Of a stretch of DNA of 52,843 bases, positions 24,334 to 33,240 are shown piece by piece. Position numbers and translations under genes: made by a program. The notes below the pieces were generated by a model, which saw only the letters and a list, made by a program, of their open reading frames with translations, was not told the origin of the DNA and ran no database searches. Position 1 is the stretch's first letter. Each line of letters starts with the position of its first letter. The DNA comes from Chitinophagaceae bacterium (GTDB lineage Bacteria > Bacteroidota > Bacteroidia > Chitinophagales > Chitinophagaceae): the NCBI GenBank assembly GCA_013140985.1, contig JABFRU010000031.1:1-52843 (forward strand), in the 5' to 3' direction.

Positions 24334-25290
24334 ATGAGACATCAGCTACTATCATTTATTGGGGTTTTTCAACTTCTATTTTGCGCCACCGCACAAAAAT
24401 ATAGAATGAGAGAAAGCGAAGAAAATCTGAAAGGCAACACCAGGTCATTAACTGTTCAGGAATTTACTTTAGATAAAAAATTTGGAAATATTGAAAAGGG
24501 GGAGTTCATGGCAAATTTTGAATACTTATTCGATGACAATGGCAAAACTGTTACAAGTATTACAAATGACGGCGATATAAATTTCAAATTAGAGAATAAG
24601 TATGATAAATCTGGCCTTTTAGAAGAAGAAGTAAGACTTGGCAGTGATGGGAGCTTACGAACCAAAAGAATTTTTAGTTATGATCAAAGTAGCAAATTAA
24701 CTGAGTTTAAGGAATATAATGGTTCCGGGGATTTTAGATTTAAAGTTGTCAATACATATGATTCTAAAGGGAATTTAATTGAAGAAAATTATTTTGGCAG
24801 GGACGGGCAAAGCGAAAATGAAAATCCTTATGATAAACCGAATGGCTATGCTGCTAGAGTGACCTATATATATGATAAAGCTGGCAATTTGATCGAAGAA
24901 AATAGTTATAAAAAAGACGGCAAGACCGCCGGGAAACTTATTTATAAATATGATGAGAAAGGTAAGTTGTTGGAGCGACAAGGATATCCATCGGGTTCTT
25001 TTAAGGCGACTGATAAATTTGATTCAAACGGTAATATAATAGAGACTGCTCTTTTTGATAATAAAGGGGTGTTCCGAAAAAAAACGATTTACTCGTTTGA
25101 TAATAATGGGAACATTGCCAATGAAAGCAGTTATGGAGAGGATGGTAAATTACTGCTTAAAACAAGTTACAAGTATGAGTACGATGAAAAAGGAAATTGG
25201 GTTAAAAAATATGAAATACCAGATATCGAATACTGGAGCAAGGACGGTAAACATGGCTATTTAACTGAAAGAAATATTGAATATTATTAA
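24334..25290 (+). CDS. Secreted YD-repeat-like protein
   Basis: 318 residues with a signal peptide ending near residue 21 (FQLLFCATAQ). The body consists of about ten irregular repeats of 20-25 residues with the pattern YDxxGxLxEexxyxxDG (for example YDKSGLLEEEVRLGSDG and YDKAGNLIEENSYKKDG). These resemble the YD/Rhs repeat that forms a beta-spiral shell. There is no toxin domain at the C-terminus, so it is not an Rhs toxin but a small surface or periplasmic repeat protein. It starts 16 bp after the GH3 fusion, so it may be co-transcribed. Confidence 0.75.
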   Translation: MRHQLLSFIGVFQLLFCATAQKYRMRESEENLKGNTRSLTVQEFTLDKKFGNIEKGEFMANFEYLFDDNGKTVTSITNDGDINFKLENKYDKSGLLEEEVRLGSDGSLRTKRIFSYDQSSKLTEFKEYNGSGDFRFKVVNTYDSKGNLIEENYFGRDGQSENENPYDKPNGYAARVTYIYDKAGNLIEENSYKKDGKTAGKLIYKYDEKGKLLERQGYPSGSFKATDKFDSNGNIIETALFDNKGVFRKKTIYSFDNNGNIANESSYGEDGKLLLKTSYKYEYDEKGNWVKKYEIPDIEYWSKDGKHGYLTERNIEYY

Positions 25291-25307
25291 CAAGAATTAA
25301 TCCTTGC

Positions 25308-26672
25308 TTATTTATCCTTTCCCTGCTTCGGATTATTCGGTCGCTGCTGATTGCGGTTGGGATCATTAGGATTGTTCGGTCTTTGCTGATTCCTGTTCGG
25401 ATTATTCTGCTGACCTTTTTGTTGCTGGTTGCCTTGTTGTCTTCTTTGTTGATTTCCCTGCTGCCCGCCACCTTGCTGTCTTTGCTGATTAGCTCCCTGC
25501 TGTTGTCCACCCTTGTTCCCTGTTCCTTGTCCCCTGTTCCTTTGTTGCTGCTGCTGTTGTTTCTTTTTCTTCTCCGCTTTCTCCAGTGTACGCAAACTGA
25601 TCTGTCCAACCAGTTCCACCGTTTCCGGTTCTTTCTCTGCCGTTTTTGAAGTAGTTACATCTACCGGCTCCAGTTCTTCAGGAGAAATGCCCTGCTGGTT
25701 CAGTGTTTTTATTTTTTTAACTCTTTCAATAGTTAGTGGATAATGTTTATTGCTGTCGGGCAATGTGTACCACATCAGGTTCTTGAAAATATCTTTCTTG
25801 ATCAGGAATGCATTCCCTTTAGCAACTTGTATCACATCACAGTTCTCGGGAAAATGCTGTAGTGCATCAAGGTAAGTATCGAGTTCATAATTCAAACAGC
25901 ATTTCAAACGGCCACACTGGCCACTGAGTTTTGTTTGATTGATAGAAAGATTCTGATAACGGGCCGCTGCTGTATTCACCGATTTGAAATCGGTAAGCCA
26001 TGTACTGCAACACAATTCTCTGCCACAACTTCCGATGCCGCCCACCTTACCGGCTTCCTGTCTTGCACCGATCTGGCGCATCTCCACTTTCACCCTGAAT
26101 TCAGAAGCATATATTTTGATCAGCTCCCTGAAATCAACCCGTCCATCAGCAATATAAAAGAATGTTGCTTTGCGACCATCGGCCTGCATTTCCACCTGGC
26201 TTATTTTCATATCCAGTTTCAGTTGCCTTGCGATAGCCCGGCTCCGGATCACTGCTTCAGGTTCTCTTGCTTTATTCTGGTCTCTTATATCAACATCACG
26301 GTCGGTAGCCCGGCGCAATACTTTTTTCATTTCAGGATTATCTTCCTTCACATTGCGCTTCTTCATTTGCAGGCGAACAATTTCTCCTGTCAAAGAAACT
26401 TCACCCACATCAAAACCACTCACACCTTCTACGGCAATAAGATCACCTTTTTCAAAAGGCTGCAATGATGTATTCCTGAAAAAATCTTTACGGGTACCCT
26501 GGCTAAAGCTCACTTCGATCACTTTGCAGGCGCTGTCCATATCGGCAATGGGCAGGTTCTTCAACCAGTCATGTGTATTCATGCGGTTACAGCCACCGGT
26601 ACTGCATCCGCCATTGCTTTTGCATCCGTTCGGTTTACCGCCACCAGCTGAACTACATCCTGTGCAACTCAT
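25308..26672 (-). CDS. ricT: PSP1/RicT-type protein with Q/N-rich tail
   Basis: 454 residues. An N-terminal Cys/Gly-rich segment (CTGCSSAGGG...GCKSNGGCSTGGCNR) precedes the PSP1 domain (about 50-330): VGEVSLTGEIVRLQMKKR, KMEKVEMQADGRKATFFY-type motifs, FRVKVEMRQIGARQEA, and the Cys cluster CGRELCCSTWL with QCGRLKCCLNYE. In Bacillus the homologue RicT acts with RicA/RicF as an Fe-S complex that promotes RNA processing by RNase Y. From about residue 345 the tail is almost only Q, N, G, R and P and has no family counterpart in length. A 7-nt repeat array codes part of it. HolB lies upstream on the same strand. Confidence 0.88.
   Translation of the reverse strand: MSCTGCSSAGGGKPNGCKSNGGCSTGGCNRMNTHDWLKNLPIADMDSACKVIEVSFSQGTRKDFFRNTSLQPFEKGDLIAVEGVSGFDVGEVSLTGEIVRLQMKKRNVKEDNPEMKKVLRRATDRDVDIRDQNKAREPEAVIRSRAIARQLKLDMKISQVEMQADGRKATFFYIADGRVDFRELIKIYASEFRVKVEMRQIGARQEAGKVGGIGSCGRELCCSTWLTDFKSVNTAAARYQNLSINQTKLSGQCGRLKCCLNYELDTYLDALQHFPENCDVIQVAKGNAFLIKKDIFKNLMWYTLPDSNKHYPLTIERVKKIKTLNQQGISPEELEPVDVTTSKTAEKEPETVELVGQISLRTLEKAEKKKKQQQQQQRNRGQGTGNKGGQQQGANQQRQQGGGQQGNQQRRQQGNQQQKGQQNNPNRNQQRPNNPNDPNRNQQRPNNPKQGKDK
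25512..25539. repeat. 7-nt repeat arm (CTTGTnC family) inside ricT
   Basis: CTTGTTC, CCTGTTC, CTTGTCC and CCTGTTC in tandem. On the minus strand they encode RGQGTGNK in the low-complexity tail. The same family occurs in gldD and purH. Confidence 0.85.
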
Positions 26673-26680
26673 ACAAACAA

Positions 26681-26922
26681 AGAATAAGAAATTAGAAATG
26701 AGGAATGAGAAAGTGGGAGACCCGACTGGTTCAAGTACTCAATTGTCCCGCTTAGTTTAGCGTAAGCAAAACCAAACGACTCTCATCTATAGATGGTCCG
26801 CTGTTTAGCGAACCGATTTGCTCTTGAAAAGCATTGATATATATAAGAGTTCGTGTAGACATTCAGTTAATTCAACATATCAGGGTCTCATCCTACTCGC
26901 CACTAGCCATTGCCCACTTACT
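26681..26922. repeat. Gene-free region with two 7-nt repeat arms of different families
   Basis: 26681-26715: AGAATAA, GAAATTA, GAAATGA, GGAATGA, GAAAGTG (same family as 13897 and 15264). 26895-26922: ACTCGCC, ACTAGCC, ATTGCCC, ACTTACT (same family as the mutL insertion), ending 3 bp before the holB stop. The 180 bp between contain no open frame, but GC-rich short palindromes near 26750-26830 (CGCTTAGTTTAGCG and similar). Confidence 0.75.
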
Positions 26923-26925
26923 ATC

Positions 26926-28134
26926 CTAGTCCATCAAAAATACAATCTTATCCTGAATAATATGGTATAGTTTGATTGTCAGGGCATGGAATAGCATTTT
27001 TCCGTGGGCATTACGTTCAATATAGTAGCTGGCCCGGTCAAGTTCTTCAATTATAGCCTGTTGCTGTTCAATCCCGGCTATTTTATTCAATCTTTCCGCA
27101 AAATCTTTCTCGGTGCCAAAAGCGCCGGGTGCATGGCCGGTTGCTTTAAGGTGAATAGCCTGTTCCAATAAATGATTAAAGTATCGTAGAAATTGTTTTT
27201 GTTTCTCCCGCCCCAGGCGGCTGATCTCTTCCACCCATTTGGTTTGGGCTACGGGTCCGGTTTTTAAAATTGCATTCAACCACTCTCTTAATAAGGCCTG
27301 CCAGTCTTCTTCCGCATGTTGCACCAACTGAAGGGCTTCATGATAATTACCTTCACTTACACTGGCTACTTGTCTTGCAACAGATGCTTCTGTTTTATTT
27401 CGACTGACCAATGCTTCTTCAATTTCTTTTATTTCCAGGGCCGGCACTTTTATCAACTGGCAGCGGCTGACAATGGTAGGAAGCACCAGTTCTTCATTCT
27501 CTGTTATCAGGATGAACAAAGTATTCGGTGGCGGCTCTTCGATTATTTTCAACAGTTTGTTCCCTTCTTTGTCCAGTTCTTCCGGCATCCACATGATGAG
27601 GATCTTGTATTCGCTTTCAAAACTTTTCAAACTCAGTTTACGGATGATCTCATCACATTCTCTCGCTGTTATTTTTCCCTGGCTATTCTCTTTCTCTTTG
27701 ATCATTTCGATCCAGTCGAACAAATTGCCATAAGGATTGAGCCGGATAAAATCTCTCCATTCAACAATGAAATCTGTTGCAATTGGTTTTTCACCTGCTT
27801 TTTTTGTTACGGTGGGATAGGAGAAATGAATATCAGGATGAACAAGTTGTTGTGCTTTGGTACAAGCAGGGCAAACACCACAGCTATCAATTTGAGGTTT
27901 GATGTTTGAAGTTTGAGGTTCGGGGTCTCCGAAGAGTGAAGGCCCGGATTGAAAACTGTGCTTACCATTTACTTTTTCGCAAACAACATACTGTGCAAAT
28001 GATAATGCAAGGGGTAATGCCCCGCTTCCTTCTTTGCCAATAAATAATAAAGCATGACTAAGGCGGTTATGCTGTATTAGTTCTGCTAATTGCTCTTTTA
28101 CTTCCTTTTGACCTATGATATCCGAGAATTGCAT
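26926..28134 (-). CDS. holB: DNA polymerase III subunit delta' (clamp loader)
   Basis: 402 residues, AAA-type clamp-loader subunit that helps load the sliding clamp during replication. HALLFIGKEGSGALPLALSFA is a degenerate Walker A in which the Lys is replaced, as in the non-ATPase delta' subunit. A zinc module CGVCPACTKA lies near residue 90, and the family motif IMWMPEELDKEGNKLLKIIEEPP follows, with LILITENEELVLPTIVSRCQ as the SRC motif. Just before the zinc module is an extra segment GDPEPQTSNIKPQID, encoded by a 7-nt repeat array shared with pheS. ricT is the next gene on the same strand. Confidence 0.93.
   Translation of the reverse strand: MQFSDIIGQKEVKEQLAELIQHNRLSHALLFIGKEGSGALPLALSFAQYVVCEKVNGKHSFQSGPSLFGDPEPQTSNIKPQIDSCGVCPACTKAQQLVHPDIHFSYPTVTKKAGEKPIATDFIVEWRDFIRLNPYGNLFDWIEMIKEKENSQGKITARECDEIIRKLSLKSFESEYKILIMWMPEELDKEGNKLLKIIEEPPPNTLFILITENEELVLPTIVSRCQLIKVPALEIKEIEEALVSRNKTEASVARQVASVSEGNYHEALQLVQHAEEDWQALLREWLNAILKTGPVAQTKWVEEISRLGREKQKQFLRYFNHLLEQAIHLKATGHAPGAFGTEKDFAERLNKIAGIEQQQAIIEELDRASYYIERNAHGKMLFHALTIKLYHIIQDKIVFLMD
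27888..27924. repeat. 7-nt repeat arm (TCAAACn family) inside holB
   Basis: Tandem TCAAAC-type units on the minus strand, translated as PQTSNIKPQ. The reading frame is the same as in pheS although the two proteins are unrelated. Confidence 0.88.
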
Positions 28135-28185
28135 AGAAGGCGAAAATAATTACTTTCAAAGTGCCGGGCATAAATTTGTAAAACC

Positions 28186-28917
28186 ATGGGATTATTCAGT
28201 TCAATAAAAGAATATGCAGAATTGGCCAAACTGCAGTCAAAGCTGGCAAAACATTTTCCCTCTTTTGCAGAGCAAAAAAAATGGCTGGCAAAATTGAAGC
28301 ATATTGATGCGAATGTAAAGTCGGCGCATAACCAAAGTCATATCCTGAAATTTTTAATTGAGATTCTGGAGATGCCCGATGCCGTTGAAGGATGCATTGT
28401 AGAAGCCGGGGCATTCAAAGGCGCCAGCACCGCCAAGATCAGTTTATTTGCGGCATATAAAAAAAGAAAACTGCATGTCTTCGATTCCTTCGAAGGATTG
28501 CCACCCAATACAGAGATGCATGAAAAAAGTACCGAGGGCCATTCCATCAAAGGCTGGTTTGATAAAGGAAATTTTGCCGGCAGTTTGGATGAAGTGCAAA
28601 AGAACGTCGGGAAATTTGGTGATGCTTCTGTTGTAAGTTATCACAAAGGCTGGTTTGAAAATACAATGCCGCTGTTCAAAGAAAAAATAGCATTAGCTTA
28701 TCTGGATGTTGATCTGGCCTCGAGCACAATGACCTGCCTTAAATATTTATTTCCATTGATAGAACCAGGTGGTGCTATTGTTTCCCAGGACGGAGATTTT
28801 CCTTTGGTGATTGATGTGTTTAAAGATGAAAATTTCTGGAAGAATGAAGTGGGCTGTAAAGAAATACCGGTGATAGAAGGGATGGGAAAGAAGATCACTA
28901 TTATCAGAAAGAAATAA
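28186..28917 (+). CDS. TylF/MycF-type O-methyltransferase
   Basis: 243 residues, SAM-dependent methyltransferase of the macrocin O-methyltransferase (TylF/MycF) family. Motifs: VEAGAFKGASTAKIS near residue 73 binds SAM, HVFDSFEGLP follows, YLDVDLASST carries the metal-binding Asp residues, and GGAIVSQDGDFP is the C-terminal motif. In Bacteroidota these enzymes usually methylate sugars in glycans or natural products, but no glycosyltransferase is adjacent here. A TAAATTTG at 28171-28178 could be the -7 box, which would place transcription start very near the ATG. Confidence 0.87.
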   Translation: MGLFSSIKEYAELAKLQSKLAKHFPSFAEQKKWLAKLKHIDANVKSAHNQSHILKFLIEILEMPDAVEGCIVEAGAFKGASTAKISLFAAYKKRKLHVFDSFEGLPPNTEMHEKSTEGHSIKGWFDKGNFAGSLDEVQKNVGKFGDASVVSYHKGWFENTMPLFKEKIALAYLDVDLASSTMTCLKYLFPLIEPGGAIVSQDGDFPLVIDVFKDENFWKNEVGCKEIPVIEGMGKKITIIRKK

Positions 28918-28942
28918 GCAATTCGCCATGGCGGATCGCTTA
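28915..28942. terminator. Near-perfect 28-bp palindrome, probable bidirectional terminator
   Basis: TAAGC...CGCCATGGCG...GCTTA, 24 of 28 positions symmetric. It starts with the TAA stop of the methyltransferase gene and sits between two convergent genes. On the plus strand it is followed by AC and six A residues rather than T, so termination efficiency is uncertain. The core GCCNNGGC with GGAT flanks recalls the palindrome at 21252. Confidence 0.55.
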
Positions 28943-28961
28943 CAAAAAACAGCAATAATTT

Positions 28962-29534
28962 TTAATTCAGGTATTTCAATACTTCTTCACTTGTTGGACT
29001 AACCTTATGGTGAAATACAGCGGCAAGCTTTCCATTTTCATCCACAAGGAATTTAGTAAAGTTCCAGATGACGGGATCAGACAGGAATTTTTTCCATACG
29101 AGGTCTTTTGAATTATCGGCAGGAACACTCTTGGCCATTTCCTTTGATTGATCAACTAACCATTTATACAATGGGTGAATGTCATCTCCTTTCACAGAGA
29201 TCTTTTCTGCCATAGGAAATGTAACGCCGTAATTTTTGCTGCAAAATGTTTTTATCTGTTCATTGGTGCCCGGTTCCTGTGCACCAAAATTATTGGCAGG
29301 AAATCCAACGATCACCAATTTGTCTTTATATTTTTCATACAGCGTTTGCAGCTCCTTGTATTGTGGCGTGTTTCCGCATTCGGATGCAGTATTAACGATC
29401 ATGATCTTTTTTCCTTTGAAAGAAGAAAAATCAATATCGCTTCCATCCAGCCCGGCTACTTTGAAATCATAAATAGAACCACCTGTCAATATAAGTGTGG
29501 CAGCTAATAGCAGGGAGAAGAATAATGTTTTCAT
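28962..29534 (-). CDS. Glutathione peroxidase-family protein
   Basis: 190 residues from the ATG at 29534, which begins a signal peptide-like segment (KTLFFSLLLAATLILTGGS). The upstream frame lies within the neighbouring gene. The peroxidatic site NTASECGN has Cys53 in place of selenocysteine. FPANNFGAQEPG supplies the Gln, and WNFTKFLVDENG the Trp/Asn of the catalytic tetrad. Cys-type GPx enzymes commonly use thioredoxin rather than glutathione. Secretion to the periplasm is inferred. The upstream gene on the same strand ends 31 bp away. Confidence 0.93.
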   Translation of the reverse strand: MKTLFFSLLLAATLILTGGSIYDFKVAGLDGSDIDFSSFKGKKIMIVNTASECGNTPQYKELQTLYEKYKDKLVIVGFPANNFGAQEPGTNEQIKTFCSKNYGVTFPMAEKISVKGDDIHPLYKWLVDQSKEMAKSVPADNSKDLVWKKFLSDPVIWNFTKFLVDENGKLAAVFHHKVSPTSEEVLKYLN

Positions 29535-29565
29535 GATAAACCTGTTTTGATAAAGGATACCGAAG

Positions 29566-30963
29566 TTACTGCTTTTCAAAACAACCAAGATCGGGTAGCC
29601 CGACAGGTCTTGGCTTTCCATCTAAGTCAGTGATCACACCCGCATTAACACCTTTATTAATAGCAGGTGAACCGGCTTTTAACCGGAAGTCATAATAATT
29701 ATTGCGGGTGTCAATACTGTCAAACAGCGGAGTTTGATTATTGATGACCTGGTTGCTGGTGATATTGGCCGGGGCTGTTTGTACTTTCCAGAGATTAGCA
29801 TCGAAGTTTACATTAAAAATTGTGTTGCCATTTTTAAGAACCATCACTTCATCATCAACCAATCCATTCTCTCCCCAGAAAATACAATTGCGGAAAACGG
29901 CATTCAGGTTAGCGGTAACAGGACTGTTATTAACGTTGATAAAATTGGTAACTACCAATACCGGGTCTTTATGTTCGATAAAACTATTGGCATAGGTGGC
30001 AACCGTGCAATGAGTGAATTGATAATCGCCGCCTTTTACTAAAAAAAGATTTTTGCCGCAATTACTTATTAAACAATTCCTTGCTCTTATGCTTGAATTG
30101 AGAGAAATAATACCGGCATCATAGGCATTATCTATTACACATTCATTAAGTATCAATTTTGGATTAGCATTAGGGGAGGGGTCTTCTAGCGCAATGGCCT
30201 GGTAAGCATTTTTGATCACCGCATAATTCAGCACATTGTCTTTTGATGTCTGTAAAAAGAATATGCCCGGCCAGCTGGCAGGAAAATCTTTGTATGGGTC
30301 ATCAAGCCGATCACCTCTGAAATAAATTCTGTCGGCCGTATCTTTTAACCCATTTGCCAGTAAAGTTCCCTTTACAAGTATCGGTGCATCGGCATGAACA
30401 TAAATGCGGCAACCTTTATCAATAGTAAGGATTTGATTGGCATTGATCGTTAACGAACCCAATATCACATACGGCAGATCATTGATCCATGTTTCGTTAG
30501 CCGAAACTATTTTATCACGGAAGAAATGTGCATTCTGCCCCCAGGCTTCTAATTGCACAAGTTTATTATTACCATTGTAACTTATTTGAATACTATCACG
30601 GAGAACAAAAGGAAGATTGGACGCATTGGGATCTACATTCACCTGCACAAAAACATGAAGGCTGTCTTTCGCATTTATTTCAAGATCGTTGAATTGTGTT
30701 CCGCTTATTCCGTCCACATTCATTTTATAAACAGAAGCGGCGCCTCCCATCAATTTTACAGATGATAAGCGAAGCTTTTGGTTATTCTCATTAATGATCT
30801 TAAATGTCTTGTAAACCGAACCTGCCGTAACAAAGACCGTATCATATTTTAGCGTATCGGCTGTAATAGTGACCCTTGCATCATATGAAGTGATAAAAGA
30901 ATCTTTCCGGCAGGATAGAAAGATCAGCAGCAGGGATATGGCAAATGCTGTGAGTGTCTTCAT
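29566..30963 (-). CDS. Lipoprotein with right-handed beta-helix
   Basis: 465 residues from the ATG at 30963; an ATG three codons earlier is also possible. LIFLSC is a lipobox. An N-terminal sandwich domain (about 20-140) is followed by irregular coils with N/I/V-rich turns (IENCVIDNAYDAGIIS-like, RARNCLISNCGKNLFLVKG, FRNCIFWGENG) that fit a parallel beta-helix. The C-terminal DLDGKPRPVGLPDLGCFE is the end motif of choice-of-anchor Q beta-helix proteins. Likely a surface-exposed carbohydrate-binding or lyase-like protein; no catalytic residues recognised. Confidence 0.8.
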   Translation of the reverse strand: MKTLTAFAISLLLIFLSCRKDSFITSYDARVTITADTLKYDTVFVTAGSVYKTFKIINENNQKLRLSSVKLMGGAASVYKMNVDGISGTQFNDLEINAKDSLHVFVQVNVDPNASNLPFVLRDSIQISYNGNNKLVQLEAWGQNAHFFRDKIVSANETWINDLPYVILGSLTINANQILTIDKGCRIYVHADAPILVKGTLLANGLKDTADRIYFRGDRLDDPYKDFPASWPGIFFLQTSKDNVLNYAVIKNAYQAIALEDPSPNANPKLILNECVIDNAYDAGIISLNSSIRARNCLISNCGKNLFLVKGGDYQFTHCTVATYANSFIEHKDPVLVVTNFINVNNSPVTANLNAVFRNCIFWGENGLVDDEVMVLKNGNTIFNVNFDANLWKVQTAPANITSNQVINNQTPLFDSIDTRNNYYDFRLKAGSPAINKGVNAGVITDLDGKPRPVGLPDLGCFEKQ

Positions 30964-30993
30964 TGGTATCAAAAATAACTGAAGTATTTGAGA

Positions 30994-31692
30994 TTAGCGA
31001 GAGGTAGTGCAAAGTGCGGCCACACTCAGTTTTACATTTTCTGCTTTCAGTAATTCATTTCCGCAGGCTTCTAAAGTTGCACCGGTCGTTACTACATCAT
31101 CTACCAGTAATAAATGTTTATTCCTGATCGCAGCCGGATCGATAAGAACAAATTTCCCTTCCATGTTCTTCCAGCGTTCTATTCGGCCTTTTTTCGTTTG
31201 TGTTTCTGTATGCTGTGGGCGGATCATTACTTTATCAAGCACAGCTATCTTCATGCTTTCGGCCATTCCTTTACAAAGAACTGTTGCCTGGTTATAGCCT
31301 CTTCTTTTTTCTTTTCGCTGAAACAGTGGCAATGGTATCAACGCATCCACATCAAAACGTCCTGATCTTTTGATCTGGTCACCCATTATTCTGCCAAGCT
31401 GCAGTCCAAGATCTTTATTGCCTTTGTATTTAAACTGGTGCATGAGGCGTTGCATCAGCGATTCTTTTGTGAAATAATATTGAGCAGTTCCCCCGGTTAG
31501 CTGTAATCGCCCCCAAAATAGTTTCTCAACGGGATTATTTGGATGCAATTCAAAATTTGTTTCGGGCATTGCATCCATACAACGCATACATAATTCGCTG
31601 GTCTCACTAAGAATATCACTTCCGCATCCTATGCAAACATGCGGAAACAGGAGATGAAGGAATGAATCTTTTATTTCCTTTATTGAGATCAT
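30994..31692 (-). CDS. comF: ComF-family phosphoribosyltransferase-like protein
   Basis: 232 residues. A four-Cys zinc site at C20, C23, C35 and C38 precedes a PRT domain with IPLPLFQRKEKRRGYNQA and the PRPP loop LLLVDDVVTTGAT. ComF proteins support DNA uptake in competent bacteria, and the window also holds the 3' part of comEC. Its ATG overlaps the radA stop (TGATG), so the two are translationally coupled. Confidence 0.92.
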   Translation of the reverse strand: MISIKEIKDSFLHLLFPHVCIGCGSDILSETSELCMRCMDAMPETNFELHPNNPVEKLFWGRLQLTGGTAQYYFTKESLMQRLMHQFKYKGNKDLGLQLGRIMGDQIKRSGRFDVDALIPLPLFQRKEKRRGYNQATVLCKGMAESMKIAVLDKVMIRPQHTETQTKKGRIERWKNMEGKFVLIDPAAIRNKHLLLVDDVVTTGATLEACGNELLKAENVKLSVAALCTTSR

Positions 31693-33065
31693 CAGAATAG
31701 ATATTTATAAACCTCTTCCACCCGGCCCATCATCACCACTTCTATATTGTGTTTCTGTTTTGATAAACCCTTTTGATTATAGCGGGAAACGATGATCTTT
31801 TCAAAACCCAGTTTTTCTGCTTCTGCGATACGCTGATCAATACGATTGACAGCTCTTATTTCACCACTTAAACCCACTTCACCGGCAAAACAAATATGCT
31901 GCGGCAATGGTACATCTTCATAGGAAGAAAGTAAAGCGCAAAGCACAGCCAGGTCAATAGAAGGATCTTCCACTTTTATTCCGCCGGCAATATTTAGAAA
32001 AACATCTTTTACACCAAAATGAAAGCCTCCCCTTTTTTCCAATACGGCTAATAATAATTGTAAACGCCGCAGGTCAAAACCGCTGACAGTCCGTTGCGGG
32101 GTGCCATATACTGATTGAGTGACCAGGGCTTGTACTTCTATCAGCAATGGTCGTATCCCTTCAATCGTAGCTGCAATAGCGATACCGCTTAGTTGATCTT
32201 CCTTTTGGGTAATTAGTATCTCACTGGGATTGACAACACCTCTCATGCCTTCATCCGTCATTTCATAGATGCCCAACTCGGCGGTGCTTCCAAACCGGTT
32301 CTTCAATGTTCTTAAAATGCGGTAGGCATAATGACGATCGCCTTCAAACTGCAGCACTGTATCTACCATGTGTTCGAGTATCTTGGGCCCTGCAATACTG
32401 CCATCTTTTGTAATATGCCCAATGAGAAATACCGGTGTATTTGTTTCTTTGGCGAATCGCTGAAAATCGGCAGCGCATTCTCTTATTTGAGAAACACTAC
32501 CGGGAGAGGAATCTATGAATTGAGTTTGTAATGTTTGAATGGAATCAACAATAACCAGTTGGGGTTTTAATTTTTTTATTTCCTGGAAAATGACCTGGAT
32601 AGAAGTTTCGGTGAGAAGATAAAAGTTATCGTTCTTTAGTCCCATGCGGTCGGCCCGCATTTTTATCTGCTGCTCACTCTCTTCTCCACTCACATAAAGG
32701 ACAGAAACATCTTTTAACCATAATCCATTTTGTAAAAACAAAGTTGATTTACCAATGCCGGGTTCACCGGCAACTAAAACCAGGCTGCCAGGAACAATAC
32801 CTCCTCCTAATACACGGTTCAATTCAACATCAGCAGTCAATAATCTTTTTTCTTCACTGCTTTTTACATCACTTAATGAAACTGTTTTACTGTTTCTTTT
32901 CTCTTCGGTATAATCTTTCCAGCTGTTACTGTTTTTTGGATTGTCTTTTTGAACCAATTCTTCAACTAATGTGTTCCATTGATTGCATGATGGACATTGA
33001 CCCAACCATTTCACACTTTCATAACCGCAATTCTGGCAGAAAAAAGCTGTCTTTACTTTGCTCAT
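31692..33065 (-). CDS. radA: DNA repair protein RadA/Sms
   Basis: 457 residues, a RecA-like branch-migration helicase in recombination and natural transformation. The zinc finger uses C10, C13, C24 and C27. Walker A GEPGIGKST is at 100-108, the RadA-specific KNRFG is near 260, and a Lon-like C-terminal domain carries GGIKVEDPSIDLAVL. The length is standard. comF follows with overlapping stop and start. The 488 bp upstream hold no gene. Confidence 0.96.
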   Translation of the reverse strand: MSKVKTAFFCQNCGYESVKWLGQCPSCNQWNTLVEELVQKDNPKNSNSWKDYTEEKRNSKTVSLSDVKSSEEKRLLTADVELNRVLGGGIVPGSLVLVAGEPGIGKSTLFLQNGLWLKDVSVLYVSGEESEQQIKMRADRMGLKNDNFYLLTETSIQVIFQEIKKLKPQLVIVDSIQTLQTQFIDSSPGSVSQIRECAADFQRFAKETNTPVFLIGHITKDGSIAGPKILEHMVDTVLQFEGDRHYAYRILRTLKNRFGSTAELGIYEMTDEGMRGVVNPSEILITQKEDQLSGIAIAATIEGIRPLLIEVQALVTQSVYGTPQRTVSGFDLRRLQLLLAVLEKRGGFHFGVKDVFLNIAGGIKVEDPSIDLAVLCALLSSYEDVPLPQHICFAGEVGLSGEIRAVNRIDQRIAEAEKLGFEKIIVSRYNQKGLSKQKHNIEVVMMGRVEEVYKYLF

Positions 33066-33213
33066 GTATTAAAGTTAATATGATTGCCGTTGTTGTTGTA
33101 GAATGTTTCAACAACGAATCGTTTCCAAACAAAAAAAATTATTGATTTACTGATCAAACAAAGAAAAAAAGAAAGAAAAAAAAGATGATAGTTTGAAGTG
33201 TTTCTTTAAATGT

Positions 33214-33240
33214 AAAAAGGGCCAATCTTACGATTGACCC
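33214..33240 (-). terminator. Intrinsic terminator-like hairpin with no gene upstream
   Basis: Reading leftward: GGGTCAATC, loop GTAA, GATTGGCCC, then TTTTT. The stem is 9 bp with one mismatch. It ends transcription on the minus strand, but between 33241 and 33553 there is no minus-strand gene of normal size. It may mark a short unannotated transcript. Confidence 0.6.

Noticed and set aside
25935-26468. 177-codon plus-strand open frame opposite ricT
   Set aside because: Cys/His/Phe-rich translation is the reverse reading of the conserved PSP1 domain.
27316-27909. 197-codon plus-strand open frame opposite holB
   Set aside because: Composition (Phe, Cys, Gln runs) is typical of antisense shadows, and HolB motifs are intact.
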